Part shown: positions 1 through 9,831 of the stretch, piece by piece | How positions within the stretch are numbered: position 1 is the stretch's first letter | How the letters are laid out: every line of letters begins with the position of its first letter | Assembly: GCF_014250515.1 (NCBI RefSeq) | Contig: NZ_CP060202.1 | Coordinates: 2,167,001-2,231,000 of the forward strand | DNA from: Hymenobacter sediminicola | GTDB lineage: Bacteria > Bacteroidota > Bacteroidia > Cytophagales > Hymenobacteraceae | Direction: 5' to 3' | DNA: 64,000 nt | Translations under genes and position numbers: made by a program | Notes under the pieces: generated by a model | Told to the model about the DNA's origin: nothing | The model's database searches: none | What the model saw: only the letters and a program-made list of their open reading frames with translations

Positions 1-107
1 ACCGCATTCGGACCGTAGCGCTGTTGCCTCGCCCGGGCTTCGGCCTCCGTAAGTCCTAGGGCGCGCACAGGTTGTGCAATAGACTTGGGTTCAGATAGTT
101 CGGGCAT
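1..107 (-). CDS. Cation-transporting P-type ATPase, N-terminal fragment (cut by window start)
   Basis: Reading the minus strand from an ATG at 107 gives 35 residues running off the window edge. They include GLTEAEARARQQRYGPNA, which matches the start of the cation-ATPase N-terminal domain, where a short helix with a G-L-[ST]-x-x-E-A pattern is followed by R-x-G-x-N. The family pumps cations such as calcium or magnesium across the membrane using an aspartyl-phosphate intermediate; the ion cannot be told from this piece. The start overlaps the stop of an upstream open frame (TGATG at 105-109). The rest of the gene lies outside the window, so intactness is unknown. Confidence 0.7.
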   Translation of the reverse strand, partial: MPELSEPKSIAQPVRALGLTEAEARARQQRYGPNA

Positions 108-403
108 CAGTAGGTAGATAAGAGCCGGGCCGAAACAGGCACGAGAGTGGTACGCCCGTATAAGGTAAGAAACCAGGCAGCGCCACCACTGCCGGCCTGT
201 TGCAGGTGTGGCAGTAGCCAAGGGACTAAGAAAGCCACAGGCATGCTTGGTGGCCCTCGGCGTCCGAAATCGGGTACGCCAAGAGCCCGTATGCCGGCAA
301 GCGTGAAGAAGTGCCGCTAATAGGCTGGCACGCCCTGCAAAGCTTGGAATTTGCCCGGCCAGTTGTCGTGACATGCATCATAGCCGAACATGATTTCGCT
401 CAT
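107..403 (-). pseudogene. Possible broken small ORF upstream of the P-type ATPase
   Basis: On the minus strand an ATG at 403 opens 28 codons (MSEIMFGYDACHDNWPGKFQ at the start) that end in TAG at 317-319. The same frame then continues open for a further 69 codons to TGA at 107-109, which overlaps the ATPase ATG. The second part contains a hydrophobic stretch (VAFLVPWLLPHL). The combined 98-codon frame with one internal stop could be a decayed gene, two short ORFs, or chance; the codon pattern is not decisive. I do not recognise the product. Nothing else is seen between the ATPase and the dehydrogenase at 457. Confidence 0.25.
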
Positions 404-456
404 TCTTTTCCTGGCACAAGACCTGGATATTTGCTTTCGTACCTCACTGCTGCCCT

Positions 457-1488
457 ATGAAAACCACAGTTTTTAGCACCAAGCCTTTTGAACGAGCCTA
501 TTTAAGTGATGCACTCGGTTCTGAGCACCCGCTAAGCTTCATTGAGGCCAATCTGACGGTCGAAACAGCGGCCTTGGCGCACGGCTCGGAGGCGGTAGCC
601 ATTTTCAGCACCGACGACGCCTCGGCTCCGGTTCTGGATGTCCTGCACGCGCAGGGAGTACGGTTTATGACCATCCGGGCTACTGGCCACGACCAGGTAG
701 ACTTAGAACACGCCCAGCGGCTGGGCCTGCATGTGGCCAACGTACCCGAGTACTCTCCATACGCAATTGCTGAGCACGCGGTAGCACTGATGCTGGCGCT
801 CAACCGCCGCCTCATTCAGGCGGACCGTCAGCTCCGGGCCTATGACTTTCGGCTCGATGAGCTTATTGGCTTCGATTTGCATGGCAAAACCGTTGGTATC
901 ATCGGTCTGGGGCACATTGGCGGCATCGTGGCCGGTATTCTGAAGGGCTTTGGCTGCCGGCTACTGGGCTACGACCCACTGCCCAACCAGGAGCTGGCCC
1001 AGCGCCATGGCCTGACCTATACTACCCTGGAGCAGCTCTGTGCCGAAGCCGACATTATCACACTGCATGCGCCCATGGTGCCGCACGCTCCGTACCTGAT
1101 TAATGCCGCGCTGCTGGCACAGATGAAGCCGGGCGTCATGCTGATTAATACCAGCCGGGGAGCCGAACTCGATACCGAAGCCGCCTTAGCGGCCCTGGAT
1201 TCGGGACAACTGGGCTACTTGGGCCTCGACGTATATGAGCGGGAGCAAGCCCTGTTCTTTCAGGATCATTCGCAGCGCCCGCCCACTGATGCTGTGTTTG
1301 CCCGTCTGCTTACCTACCCCAACGTCCTCATCACCGGGCACCAGGCTTTCCTGACGCAGGAGGCGCTGCGCAACATTGCCGCCACCACCCATCAGAATCT
1401 GGATGCCTGGGCCAGTGGCCAATCTTTAGCCACGGAGCTAACCCACGCCCCAGTGCGCCAAGCCGCCCAACCAGTGCTGCCACACTAG
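457..1488 (+). CDS. ldhA: D-lactate dehydrogenase (2-hydroxyacid dehydrogenase)
   Basis: A 343-residue cytosolic NAD-dependent 2-hydroxyacid dehydrogenase, expected to interconvert pyruvate and D-lactate. The Rossmann motif GLGHIG is at residues 150-155, the substrate-binding Arg at 234 in NTSRG, the acidic residue of the catalytic pair at about 261-263 in LDVYERE, and the catalytic His at 295 in ITGHQAF. The LDVYEREQALFFQD stretch is typical of fermentative D-LDH rather than phosphoglycerate or formate dehydrogenases. Length is about normal for the family. It stands alone, with the next gene downstream a 32-codon ORF. Substrate is inferred from family similarity. Confidence 0.88.
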   Translation: MKTTVFSTKPFERAYLSDALGSEHPLSFIEANLTVETAALAHGSEAVAIFSTDDASAPVLDVLHAQGVRFMTIRATGHDQVDLEHAQRLGLHVANVPEYSPYAIAEHAVALMLALNRRLIQADRQLRAYDFRLDELIGFDLHGKTVGIIGLGHIGGIVAGILKGFGCRLLGYDPLPNQELAQRHGLTYTTLEQLCAEADIITLHAPMVPHAPYLINAALLAQMKPGVMLINTSRGAELDTEAALAALDSGQLGYLGLDVYEREQALFFQDHSQRPPTDAVFARLLTYPNVLITGHQAFLTQEALRNIAATTHQNLDAWASGQSLATELTHAPVRQAAQPVLPH

Positions 1489-1522
1489 CAACGCTGGCTT
1501 TCTACTTAGCTTTCCCCACCCT

Positions 1523-1621
1523 ATGGAACCTGTCCCCACTTCCGGCCGAGATACATTCATCATTTCCGTCTTCATGGCGTCACTGGTGCTGCTGGCTGCC
1601 GTCATCCTTGGTCTGCGCTAA
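1523..1621 (+). CDS. Possible single-pass membrane micropeptide (32 aa)
   Basis: An ATG at 1523 opens 32 codons. The predicted peptide has a short polar head (MEPVPTSGRDT) and one hydrophobic segment of about 18 residues (FIISVFMASLVLLAAVIL) ending in GLR. It begins 35 bases after the ldhA stop in the same direction, so it could be co-transcribed. Small membrane peptides of this shape are common and often missed, but no family is recognised and chance cannot be excluded. Confidence 0.4.
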   Translation: MEPVPTSGRDTFIISVFMASLVLLAAVILGLR

Positions 1622-1731
1622 GCCATTGTCTGGCTATTAAAACGCCTGCTCCTAATTGCGGTGGGTCTATATGGGTATGCTACCCCACGATGCAAAGTGC
1701 ATCGACGGTGCTTAGTCTGCTTGTTGGCCTC

Positions 1732-2649
1732 TCAGCTGCGCTCCAGATTTGCCCGGTCCCAGTGGGCCAGGGTTGCCGCCGCGTCGTAGGTGCTTTGCAA
1801 AAATCGCATGATAGTCTGGTGCGGGTCGGGCGCCGTGCGTGCGGCTTCGTAGGGCAGGAAAAACTCTCCCATTTCTTTACTATAGAATGCTTCAGCGGGC
1901 TGGATGGCGGCCTCGGCCAGTGCTGGTAGGCCGGGGTAGGCATAGCTGTAAAAGGCCGCCTCCTGCCCGTTGCCGCCGGGCCACCAGCCGGCCGCAATCT
2001 GCTCCTGCGAGTATGATTCGCGAGTTACCCAGTCGGCTAAATGGGGTATGCCGCCGGGGTGGGGTGGGGCCGGACGGCCCGAGAAGCGCGTGACAGCCAG
2101 ATCGAAGCTGCCCCAGAAGAAGTGTACCGGGCTGCACTTGCCCAAGAAAATACTGCGAAACTCCTGCAGCACCCGGTCGGCGCTGAGCATAATGTCCCAG
2201 AACGTTTCTACGGCCGTTGCGTCGTAGGAGCGGCGGTCATGGTCCTCGGCAAAGGGGGTGGCGTCTTCTATCTCTACGGGCACGGGCCACAGCGTCACCT
2301 CAATACCGGCTTCGCGCAGCAGGGCCCGGTACGCATGGTAGAAATCTGCCACGGAGCGGGGCTCTAGGGCCAGTTGGTGGGTCCGTCCGTCGCAGGTATG
2401 CACCCGAAGCCGGTGTGAGCGGAAATCAAATACGACTTCACAGCTGCCAGCGGCGTAGGGCATGGGCCCAGTAGAAAGCCCCCGGGGCGTGATATACAGC
2501 GGTACCTGCCACCAATGGTTGAGCATGGGGCTCAGTGCTAGGCGGGTTTTGCCCACAATTTGGGTCCAGCGGTGGAGCGTTTCGCGGGTGGCCATCCAGG
2601 TATCAGCCGGTAAAGCCGGCCAGCGAGTGCCAGAGTGTTGATCAGTCAT
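1732..2649 (-). CDS. DUF5996 family protein
   Basis: A 305-residue protein of unknown function. Diagnostic DUF5996 features are visible: WPALP near the N-terminus, a TLHRWTQIVGKTRLAL block, NHWWQVPLYITPRGL, then FDFRSHRLRV and, near the middle, HFFWGSFDLAVTRFSGR followed by aromatic-rich motifs. The frame stays open to an upstream codon at 2721, but the ATG at 2649 (MTDQHSGTRW) is preferred because family members begin just before the WPALP motif; the extra 24 residues would add an unlikely hydrophobic leader. It converges with the ldhA side and does not overlap neighbours. No enzymatic role is known. Confidence 0.85.
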   Translation of the reverse strand: MTDQHSGTRWPALPADTWMATRETLHRWTQIVGKTRLALSPMLNHWWQVPLYITPRGLSTGPMPYAAGSCEVVFDFRSHRLRVHTCDGRTHQLALEPRSVADFYHAYRALLREAGIEVTLWPVPVEIEDATPFAEDHDRRSYDATAVETFWDIMLSADRVLQEFRSIFLGKCSPVHFFWGSFDLAVTRFSGRPAPPHPGGIPHLADWVTRESYSQEQIAAGWWPGGNGQEAAFYSYAYPGLPALAEAAIQPAEAFYSKEMGEFFLPYEAARTAPDPHQTIMRFLQSTYDAAATLAHWDRANLERS

Positions 2650-2810
2650 AAGGAAAAGATAAACAGGAATAAGTAATAAAATAGCGCCGGCCGATATTTC
2701 AAAGCACGTCCGGAAAAACAACGCCTGTTTACTGCCAACACACCCTGGCTACCAACCAGGCCCGCTGTCAATGCCCGCCGCCAATATTGCTGGGGCAGTG
2801 GCTGGTGCGG

Positions 2811-4799
2811 CTAGGGCTGCACGGGCAACACCACGGTAAACGTGGATCCTACGCCGGGCTGGCTCTGCACGCGCACGTGGCCCCCGGCATTCTCAGCAAT
2901 GCGCTTCACCATGTACAGGCCCATACCCGAGCCCTCCACGTGGGTGTGCAGGCGCTGAAACAGGCCGAACAAGCGGGCCTGCTGCACTTTGTCTACCCCC
3001 AGGCCATTGTCCTGCACTTCCAGTACCAGCGTGTCGCTGGCGCGGTAGCAGCGCAGTTGCACGAGTGGCGGCCGCTCCGGATGACGGTACTTCAGGGCAT
3101 TGCTGAGCAGGTTGTAGATGATGCTGCGCAGGTTTTTGGGGGCAAAACGGATAGCGCAGTCATTGGCTAGTGCTACTGTCAGGTGTGCCCCGGCCGCCTC
3201 TATTTTCGAGCCCAGGTCCAGCTGTACCGATTCTATCAGGGCCCGTAGATCTACTGCTTCGGCTGGCAACTCCCACGCCTGCTGCAGTTGAGCCACATCC
3301 GTGAGCTGGGCAATGGTGAGCTGAAACCGCGCTACGGCTTGCTCTATCATGGCCAGCAGGCGCGGCACCAGTGGGTCGGTGGGGGCCGGCGCGAGGGCCA
3401 GCTGCTCCTGCAGCGCCTCCACCAGGCCTACTAGGTTAGTGATTGGCTCGCGCAGATCGTGCGAAGCGGCGTAAATAAAGTTGTCCAGGTCGACGTTGGT
3501 GCGTACCAGCTGCTCATTGGTATGCTTGAGTTCGGTGATGTCAATGGCCGAGCCTACGTAACCGTACAGTTCGCCGTTGGCATAAAAGCTGGGCGCCCCC
3601 TGAGCCAGCAGCCAGCGGTACTGCCCGTCGTGGCGGCGCATGCGGTGCTCGAGCACATACAGGGAGCGACTGCGAATTGCCGTTTCCAAAGTATTCTGGG
3701 CCAGTGCAAGATCTTCCGGAAGGAGGTAGGCCGCCCAGCCTGTGGCCACGTACTGCTCCAGGCTTACGCCCACAAAGTCCAGAAACGCCTGGTTGGCGTA
3801 GCGAATACTCGAATCCGGGTTGACGGCCCACACCTGGTTGGGAGCCGCGTCGGCCATGATGCGAAACCGGGCTTCGCTTTCCTGCAGCGCGGCCGTGCGC
3901 TCCAGCACGCGGGTTTCCAGCTCCTGGTTCATCTGTTCGATCTGCTGGCGGGCGCGCACCGAGCCTGTCACGTCGTAGGAGAAGTTGAGCACTCCGGTTA
4001 TCTGACCCTGGCCGTCGCGCAAAGCCAGGAAAAAGAAGTCGTAGTACACCTGCTGCAGCTGGCCAGTGCGCGTAAAGTCGGCCTGAACCGGTAGCCCGGA
4101 TGCAATGAATGGCTCACCGGTCTGGTACACCCGGTCTAGCTCGTCGAGAATGCCATGGCTGGCCAACTCGGGCCAAACCGCACGAATGGGCTGTCCCAGC
4201 AGGGCGCGCCCGTTGGCTACGCGCAGGTAGTGAGGGTTGACGAGCGTGAATACTTGGTTGGGCCCCTCATGCACGGCCACGTGGGCGGGCAGCTGCATGA
4301 GCACCTCATAGAAGCGCTGGCGCTGAGCTTCTGCTTCGGCACGGGCCGCCTTTTCGGCCGCCTGTGCCGCACGCAGGGCTACTTCCACGGGCGAGCGGGG
4401 CTGGTCGGCCGTGTCGGTGAAGCTCACCCACAGTCCGTCGCCGGAGCGGCGAGCGGCCAGGCGGTAGTAGTTGTCGTAGCCGTCGGCCTGGTAGTTGATA
4501 TTGTATTCGCGGGGTTCGCCGCTCACAAAGGCATCCACGTGAAAGTCGAACGTGCCGTGGGCCTTGCTGTGGGGCCACTGCTCGTTGTGCGTCACGGTGG
4601 GCACTTCCGGCATGCGCATCATGCGCTGGGCCGCTGGGTTCAGGTATTCGAAGCAGAAATCGATGATATTACCTGAGTCCGCCGGGTCGTAAATGGGCGT
4701 ATAATAGATAATACCCGTCATCGACACAGCCAGCAGGTCTGCCAGCGCGGTAGCGGGCGGCAGGGAGCGGAGGGGACCCGGAACCGGCGAGACGGTCAT
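2811..4799 (-). CDS. Multi-PAS sensor histidine kinase
   Basis: A 662-residue soluble sensor kinase without membrane segments. Order: a divergent PAS-like region at about 20-135, a second PAS at about 160-280, a coiled coil at about 281-312 (QQIEQMNQELETRVLERTAAL), a third PAS/PAC at 310-425, the dimerisation domain with phospho-acceptor His447 in SHDLREP, and an HATPase domain with N box IIYNLLSNALKYRH (560-573), G1 DNGLG and G2 GSGMGLYMV (623-631). It autophosphorylates and passes phosphate to a response regulator, none of which is adjacent. The architecture is typical of the large orphan PAS kinases of Hymenobacteraceae. The signal is unknown; cytosolic redox, ligand or light sensing are all possible. 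Confidence 0.93.
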   Translation of the reverse strand: MTVSPVPGPLRSLPPATALADLLAVSMTGIIYYTPIYDPADSGNIIDFCFEYLNPAAQRMMRMPEVPTVTHNEQWPHSKAHGTFDFHVDAFVSGEPREYNINYQADGYDNYYRLAARRSGDGLWVSFTDTADQPRSPVEVALRAAQAAEKAARAEAEAQRQRFYEVLMQLPAHVAVHEGPNQVFTLVNPHYLRVANGRALLGQPIRAVWPELASHGILDELDRVYQTGEPFIASGLPVQADFTRTGQLQQVYYDFFFLALRDGQGQITGVLNFSYDVTGSVRARQQIEQMNQELETRVLERTAALQESEARFRIMADAAPNQVWAVNPDSSIRYANQAFLDFVGVSLEQYVATGWAAYLLPEDLALAQNTLETAIRSRSLYVLEHRMRRHDGQYRWLLAQGAPSFYANGELYGYVGSAIDITELKHTNEQLVRTNVDLDNFIYAASHDLREPITNLVGLVEALQEQLALAPAPTDPLVPRLLAMIEQAVARFQLTIAQLTDVAQLQQAWELPAEAVDLRALIESVQLDLGSKIEAAGAHLTVALANDCAIRFAPKNLRSIIYNLLSNALKYRHPERPPLVQLRCYRASDTLVLEVQDNGLGVDKVQQARLFGLFQRLHTHVEGSGMGLYMVKRIAENAGGHVRVQSQPGVGSTFTVVLPVQP

Positions 4800-4924
4800 A
4801 ATACGCAGAGAAGGAGGGACGGGAAATCGGAGCGGAGGACGAGCAGTAGTGCTGACGAGCCGTAGTGCATTTTGCCACCAAGATAAGCACCGGTTCCACT
4901 ACGACCGTTGCGTGGCGGCCGCGG

Positions 4925-5743
4925 CTACTGCTGGTTCAGCTGCCAGTTGTAGTCGAGGTAGCTGATTTTGGCGTTGCTGTCCATTTTGGTGGCGGCGTAT
5001 CTGTTTACCCAGCCGGCTACTGTTTGCCCATTGCTGGTCCAGTCGCTCTTGTACCAGTCGAAGTACATGGACAATTGGGCCGAAGACTTACCGATCTTGT
5101 TTTTGGCCGGATTATTTAAGAAGTCGCGGCCTTGGTCATCAAGCTGGCTTTCCAGCCGGGCCGCCGTATAGGCTTCGGGGCGCAGGCGCGGGCAGCTGAT
5201 GGAGGCGCAAACCAACGCAAAGTGAATGCGCGGATCATTGTATTGCTTGCGTAGGATGCTGTGCTCAATGTTATCCAGGCTCATCTTCTCGCCCCCGATG
5301 GAAAAGAATTTGGTAGCCCAGGGTGTGGTCACAAGCGGAATCTGGATTTTCGAGCCGATGTCCTTGATGCTTCGCACCGGGTAGTGGTCCAGCACCAGCC
5401 GGATGGTGTAGGCATTGTAGGCATTGATCCAATAAGCCATTTGCTCCGCTTTGCTCCAGCTGGCCGCCGGCGGATTCCGGCTCAGCAGCTGCAGGTACTG
5501 GTTGAAGGCCCCCTGGTCGGTTTTCCAGGCTTTGTAGTTGACCAGCCCCTTTTCGTTTACGTACTTTTTCAGGAGCTTATCGAACCCACTGTGGTCGACT
5601 CCGGCCGCTGCCGGGGCTGCGGGCAGAGGAGCCCCGGGAAGGTGCGGTGTGGGTGGCGGGCTGACGAAGGCGCTGAGAATCAGTAGGGAGCTGGCTGCCA
5701 CCAGGCGCGCCGTGTTGCGGGAAGAAAGCAGGAGTAGTTGCAT
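4925..5743 (-). CDS. DUF547 domain protein, secreted
   Basis: A 272-residue protein with an N-terminal hydrophobic leader (LVAASSLLILSAFVSPP) followed by a Pro/Ala-rich spacer, so probably exported. The remainder is a DUF547 domain: YVNEKGLVNYKAW, WINAYNAYTIRLVLDHYP, and the hallmark HFALVCASISCPRLRPEAY. DUF547 has a papain-like architecture in structural predictions but no established reaction. It is divergent from the ArsS-like gene across a 282-base spacer. DUF547 genes are known from the neighbourhood of arsenosugar genes in other genomes, so a link is plausible but only inferred. Confidence 0.88.
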   Translation of the reverse strand: MQLLLLSSRNTARLVAASSLLILSAFVSPPPTPHLPGAPLPAAPAAAGVDHSGFDKLLKKYVNEKGLVNYKAWKTDQGAFNQYLQLLSRNPPAASWSKAEQMAYWINAYNAYTIRLVLDHYPVRSIKDIGSKIQIPLVTTPWATKFFSIGGEKMSLDNIEHSILRKQYNDPRIHFALVCASISCPRLRPEAYTAARLESQLDDQGRDFLNNPAKNKIGKSSAQLSMYFDWYKSDWTSNGQTVAGWVNRYAATKMDSNAKISYLDYNWQLNQQ

Positions 5744-6025
5744 GGCCGGGCATATACGTGCGGCAACAGCGGAAAAGGTTTGGCGCCCGGTTTTTCGGGT
5801 TGCTTTTTTGTAGCGCCTGGCCCTTTTTTCTACCGGGTTGTGGCGCGGCCACGCTCATCCGGCAACCCGAGCGGGGGTGTTGTTCCTAGCATTTTTATCA
5901 ATGTTCAGGCAACTAAATCGGCCTGCCGTTGCTTTTCGTACATCGGCGGCCGCTCCGTTTCCCCGATATTGGAAGCCAATTAGTCCGGCTTTCCCGACTT
6001 CTTCCCGCTGCTGCCACGCTTACTG

Positions 6026-7075
<1,050 letters not shown>

Positions 7076-7163
7076 CGGCTTCTTGCCGCCCTATGCGGCA
7101 AGGCTAGTAAGCAGCTAGAGAAATGCACTTTTCGTATCACGAGCAGCTGATTTGCCTTTTGCT

Positions 7164-7427
7164 ATGAGCTACTTCCACCACACACTGCTCTCGTTCGGCT
7201 TCACTCAGATCCGGGAAGGGTTTTACACCCGGTCAGTCAGCCCGAAGGCCGGCGGCATGCTTTACTGCACCACGCAGGAAGATGACCGGCCGCGCAAGCT
7301 GCTGCTGTGGCAACCCCAGCGAGTACTGCTGCAAGGCGACGTGGTAACGCTGCAGGCGCTGGAACAGGTGCTGCGGCGAGTGCTGGGGCCAGAGGCACCC
7401 ACTCAGGACCCCGGCCTTTCAGTATAG
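7164..7427 (+). CDS. Hypothetical protein (87 aa)
   Basis: A small protein starting MSYFHHTLLSFGF at 7164; an in-frame TTG at 7152 would add four residues, and ATG is preferred. It is mixed alpha/beta in appearance, with a run of LLLWQPQRVLLQGDVVTLQALEQVL suggesting a compact strand-helix fold. It lies 88 bases after arsS in the same direction and ends 18 bases before the convergent PAP2 gene. No family is recognised. Confidence 0.6.
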   Translation: MSYFHHTLLSFGFTQIREGFYTRSVSPKAGGMLYCTTQEDDRPRKLLLWQPQRVLLQGDVVTLQALEQVLRRVLGPEAPTQDPGLSV

Positions 7428-7445
7428 GAGGCTCCGAGGTTTGGG

Positions 7446-8054
7446 CTACACCGGCTGGTTTTCCGGCCACCACTTCGCGGCCTGCCGCTTGTAGAGTGTG
7501 GCGCAAATCCAGGCCAGCGCACTACCCAGCAGAGCTCCGGCCAGCACATCGGAAGGAAAGTGAGCTGCCAGGTAAATACGGCTGTAGCTCACCACCACGG
7601 CCCAGGCCAGCAGCAGCCACTTGGCAATCCGGAAACGCCGCGGCAGCACCAGCGCCATGAATACGGTGAGGGCAAAGGCATTGGCCGCGTGCGACGACAT
7701 AAATCCGAACTGCCCGCCGCAGCCGTTTACCAGGTTCAGCGTAGCCGACAGGTCGGGGTTGTGGCAGGGGCGTAGGCGGGCAAAATACGGCTTGAACAGC
7801 CGGCTGGAAATGCTGTCGGCCAACGCAACGCTCAGGCCCAGCAGCGGCAGTAGCAGATAGGCCCGGCGCCCAAACAAATAGGCCAGTAGCACGAGCAGCA
7901 CAAAATACGCAGGAAACCACACGAAACGCTCCGTGAAGAATACCATCAGCGTGTCCAGCTTGGCCGTGTGGTTGCGGTTGGCTGTCAGCAGCAGCCAGTT
8001 GTCGAAGGCTTGTAGGGTCTCGATCAAGCGGTGCGCGGCGTTTCGGTGAACCAA
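7446..8054 (-). CDS. PAP2-family membrane phosphatase
   Basis: A 202-residue integral membrane phosphatase with about five hydrophobic segments. The three PAP2 motifs are present: KPYFARLRP (88-96), SSHAANAFA (120-128, where Ser-Ser-His-Ala replaces the usual PSGH), and SRIYLAAHFPSD (158-169) with Arg159 and His165. The family dephosphorylates lipid phosphates such as undecaprenyl pyrophosphate, phosphatidic acid or phosphatidylglycerophosphate; substrate is not predictable here. The ATG at 8054 overlaps the end of hemF by 31 bases. A TTG at 8027 would give a tight TTGA overlap with the hemF stop and 193 residues, so the exact start is uncertain. Translational coupling to hemF is likely. Confidence 0.88.
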   Translation of the reverse strand: MVHRNAAHRLIETLQAFDNWLLLTANRNHTAKLDTLMVFFTERFVWFPAYFVLLVLLAYLFGRRAYLLLPLLGLSVALADSISSRLFKPYFARLRPCHNPDLSATLNLVNGCGGQFGFMSSHAANAFALTVFMALVLPRRFRIAKWLLLAWAVVVSYSRIYLAAHFPSDVLAGALLGSALAWICATLYKRQAAKWWPENQPV

Positions 8055-8980
8055 TCGACGCCTTTGCGCAGCCAGGCCTGGGTAGCAGCTTCCGCCGAGC
8101 CGGGCTCAGGCGTGAGGTTGTAGTGCCACTCGGCCTGGGGCGGTAGGCTCATGAGGATGCTTTCAGTGCGGCCGCCGGTTTCCAGCCCGAAGCGTGTGCC
8201 CCGGTCGATGGCCAGGTTGAACTCGGCGTAGCGGCCGCGCCGCACCAGCTGCCATTTCTTTTCGCGCTCCGTGAATGGCAGGTCAGCATTCTGGCGCAGC
8301 AGCTCGCAGTATGTGCGGCCGAAAACTTCGCCCATTGCCCGCACGAAGGCAAACAACGCCTCCCGGTCACCGTCCTTTCCTACAATAAGCCGGTCGAAGA
8401 AGATGCCGCCGATACCACGGGTTTCCTGGCGGTGCGTGAGGTAGAAGTAGTCGTCGGCCCACTGCTTGAAACGGGCGTAATATGTGGGGTTGTGGGAGGC
8501 ACAGGCATCGGCAATCTGCTGATGAAACCAGCGGGCCTGCTGCTCGTCCACATAAATCGGGGTCAGGTCCAGGCCGCCGCCAAACCACGCCTCGCCGTTG
8601 CCGGCCTCAAAATAGCGCACGTTCATGTGCGAAATCGGTACCATGGGGCTGCGCGGGTGCTGCACCACCGACACGCCGGTAGCAAAATACTCCGGGTTGG
8701 GCATCAGCAGCATACGGGCCGCCTGCTCGCTCATCGTACCCTGCACCGCCGAAAAATTCACCCCCCCTTTCTCAATGATGTTGCCGTTGGTCAGGACGCG
8801 GCTGCGGCCGCCCCCGCCGCCATGGTGCTGCCAGGCATCTTCCTGGAAGCGGCCCAGCCCATCGGTAGTTTCCAGCTGATGGCAGAGCCAGTCCTGAAAC
8901 TGACGCATCCATTCCGCTACTGTGTCGCGGAATGTGGCGGCCGCAACCGGAACAGGAAAATCAGGGGAGGCAGAGGACAT
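8024..8980 (-). CDS. hemF: Oxygen-dependent coproporphyrinogen III oxidase
   Basis: A 318-residue cytosolic enzyme converting coproporphyrinogen III to protoporphyrinogen IX with O2, a late haem-synthesis step. Family landmarks: GGGGGRSRVLTNGNIIEKGG, the substrate block VVQHPRSPMVPISHMNVRYFE split around positions 100-125, FGGGLDLTPIYV, and near the C-terminus FNLAIDRGTRFGLETGGRTE followed by ILMSLPP. Length fits HemF. No HemN-like radical SAM alternative is in this window. It is first of a two-gene unit with the PAP2 phosphatase. Confidence 0.97.
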   Translation of the reverse strand: MSSASPDFPVPVAAATFRDTVAEWMRQFQDWLCHQLETTDGLGRFQEDAWQHHGGGGGRSRVLTNGNIIEKGGVNFSAVQGTMSEQAARMLLMPNPEYFATGVSVVQHPRSPMVPISHMNVRYFEAGNGEAWFGGGLDLTPIYVDEQQARWFHQQIADACASHNPTYYARFKQWADDYFYLTHRQETRGIGGIFFDRLIVGKDGDREALFAFVRAMGEVFGRTYCELLRQNADLPFTEREKKWQLVRRGRYAEFNLAIDRGTRFGLETGGRTESILMSLPPQAEWHYNLTPEPGSAEAATQAWLRKGVDWFTETPRTA

Positions 8981-9182
8981 AACGTGCAGATGCGGTTGTT
9001 GCGGGGTAGCTAGCGAAAAAGCGGGAAGACCAGCCCGGGTATAACTTGCTGGCGCGGTTTCTTAAGCCGCGAAGGTACGAGTTTGGTGGGCAGAACCTCT
9101 AACGCCGCCCCCAGCCAGCTAGATGTTGATAGGGTTGCCAGAAAGCAGCTAGCAGCCGGTTTTACTGCCGGAAACCAGCTAA

Positions 9183-9734
9183 CTAGTTGCTTTTCCCGAC
9201 TTCAGCAGCCGTATCGACCTTCCGGCGCATCAGAAGCAGGTGCAGTGTCTGTTTGGGGATGCTTGGGCTGGCATCAATTGAGAAGGGCAGTACCTCGCCA
9301 GTGGCCCGAAAGCCCTGCCGCTCATACCAAGCAATCAGCTCATGGCGCACAGATATCACCGAAATAAGTATGCTCGCGCAGCCCACTTGGCGGGCATATG
9401 CTTCTGCCGCCAACAGCAGTTTCCGCCCGATACCGTGGGCCTGTTGCGCCGGATCCACCGCCAGCATACCTAAGTAGAGGTCGGGGTGCTGCTTTTTTAG
9501 ATAGACGCTTCCCAGCAGTTGCCCAGCCGAATTGTAGGCAAGCAGGAAGGTAGTACCGGGTGCCGTGAGATGATTCCGTAGGTCGGCCTCATCGGTGCGG
9601 GGGCCGTCGAGCAGGTCGGCTTCGGTGGTCCAGCCCTGGCGGCTGGTCTCGCCGCGGTAGGCGCGGTTTACCAGTTCTACCAAGGCCGGAATAGCAGATT
9701 CGGAGGCAAAAGAAATGCGTAGGGAAGGCAACAT
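9183..9734 (-). CDS. GNAT-family N-acetyltransferase
   Basis: A 183-residue acetyl-CoA-dependent acyltransferase. The CoA-binding motif A is visible as LGMLAVDPAQQAHGIGRKLL, with QAHGIG as the pyrophosphate-binding loop, followed by the alpha4/beta5 region (VISVRHELIAWYERQGFRATGE). The early segment AIPALVELVNRAYRGE is the usual N-terminal helix pair. Substrate (amino acid, small amine or protein N-terminus) cannot be assigned. It is divergent from the E1 gene at 9832. Confidence 0.88.
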   Translation of the reverse strand: MLPSLRISFASESAIPALVELVNRAYRGETSRQGWTTEADLLDGPRTDEADLRNHLTAPGTTFLLAYNSAGQLLGSVYLKKQHPDLYLGMLAVDPAQQAHGIGRKLLLAAEAYARQVGCASILISVISVRHELIAWYERQGFRATGEVLPFSIDASPSIPKQTLHLLLMRRKVDTAAEVGKSN

Positions 9735-9801
9735 GCCGCGAAGTTAGCGCCTCGGGCCGGCGTCTCTGGCCAGCAGAGCCTAGCATTCGTTCGGGAAGCT
9801 G

Positions 9802-9809
9802 TAATTTCG
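9802..9809 (+). promoter_or_regulatory. Candidate -7 element upstream of the E1 gene
   Basis: TAATTTCG lies 23 bases before the E1 start codon and resembles the Bacteroidota -7 consensus TAnnTTTG. Short leaders of this kind are common in the phylum. No convincing -33 element is seen beyond a TTCG-like stretch upstream. Confidence 0.35.
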
Positions 9810-9831
9810 CCTACCAACCCATTCCCCATCC

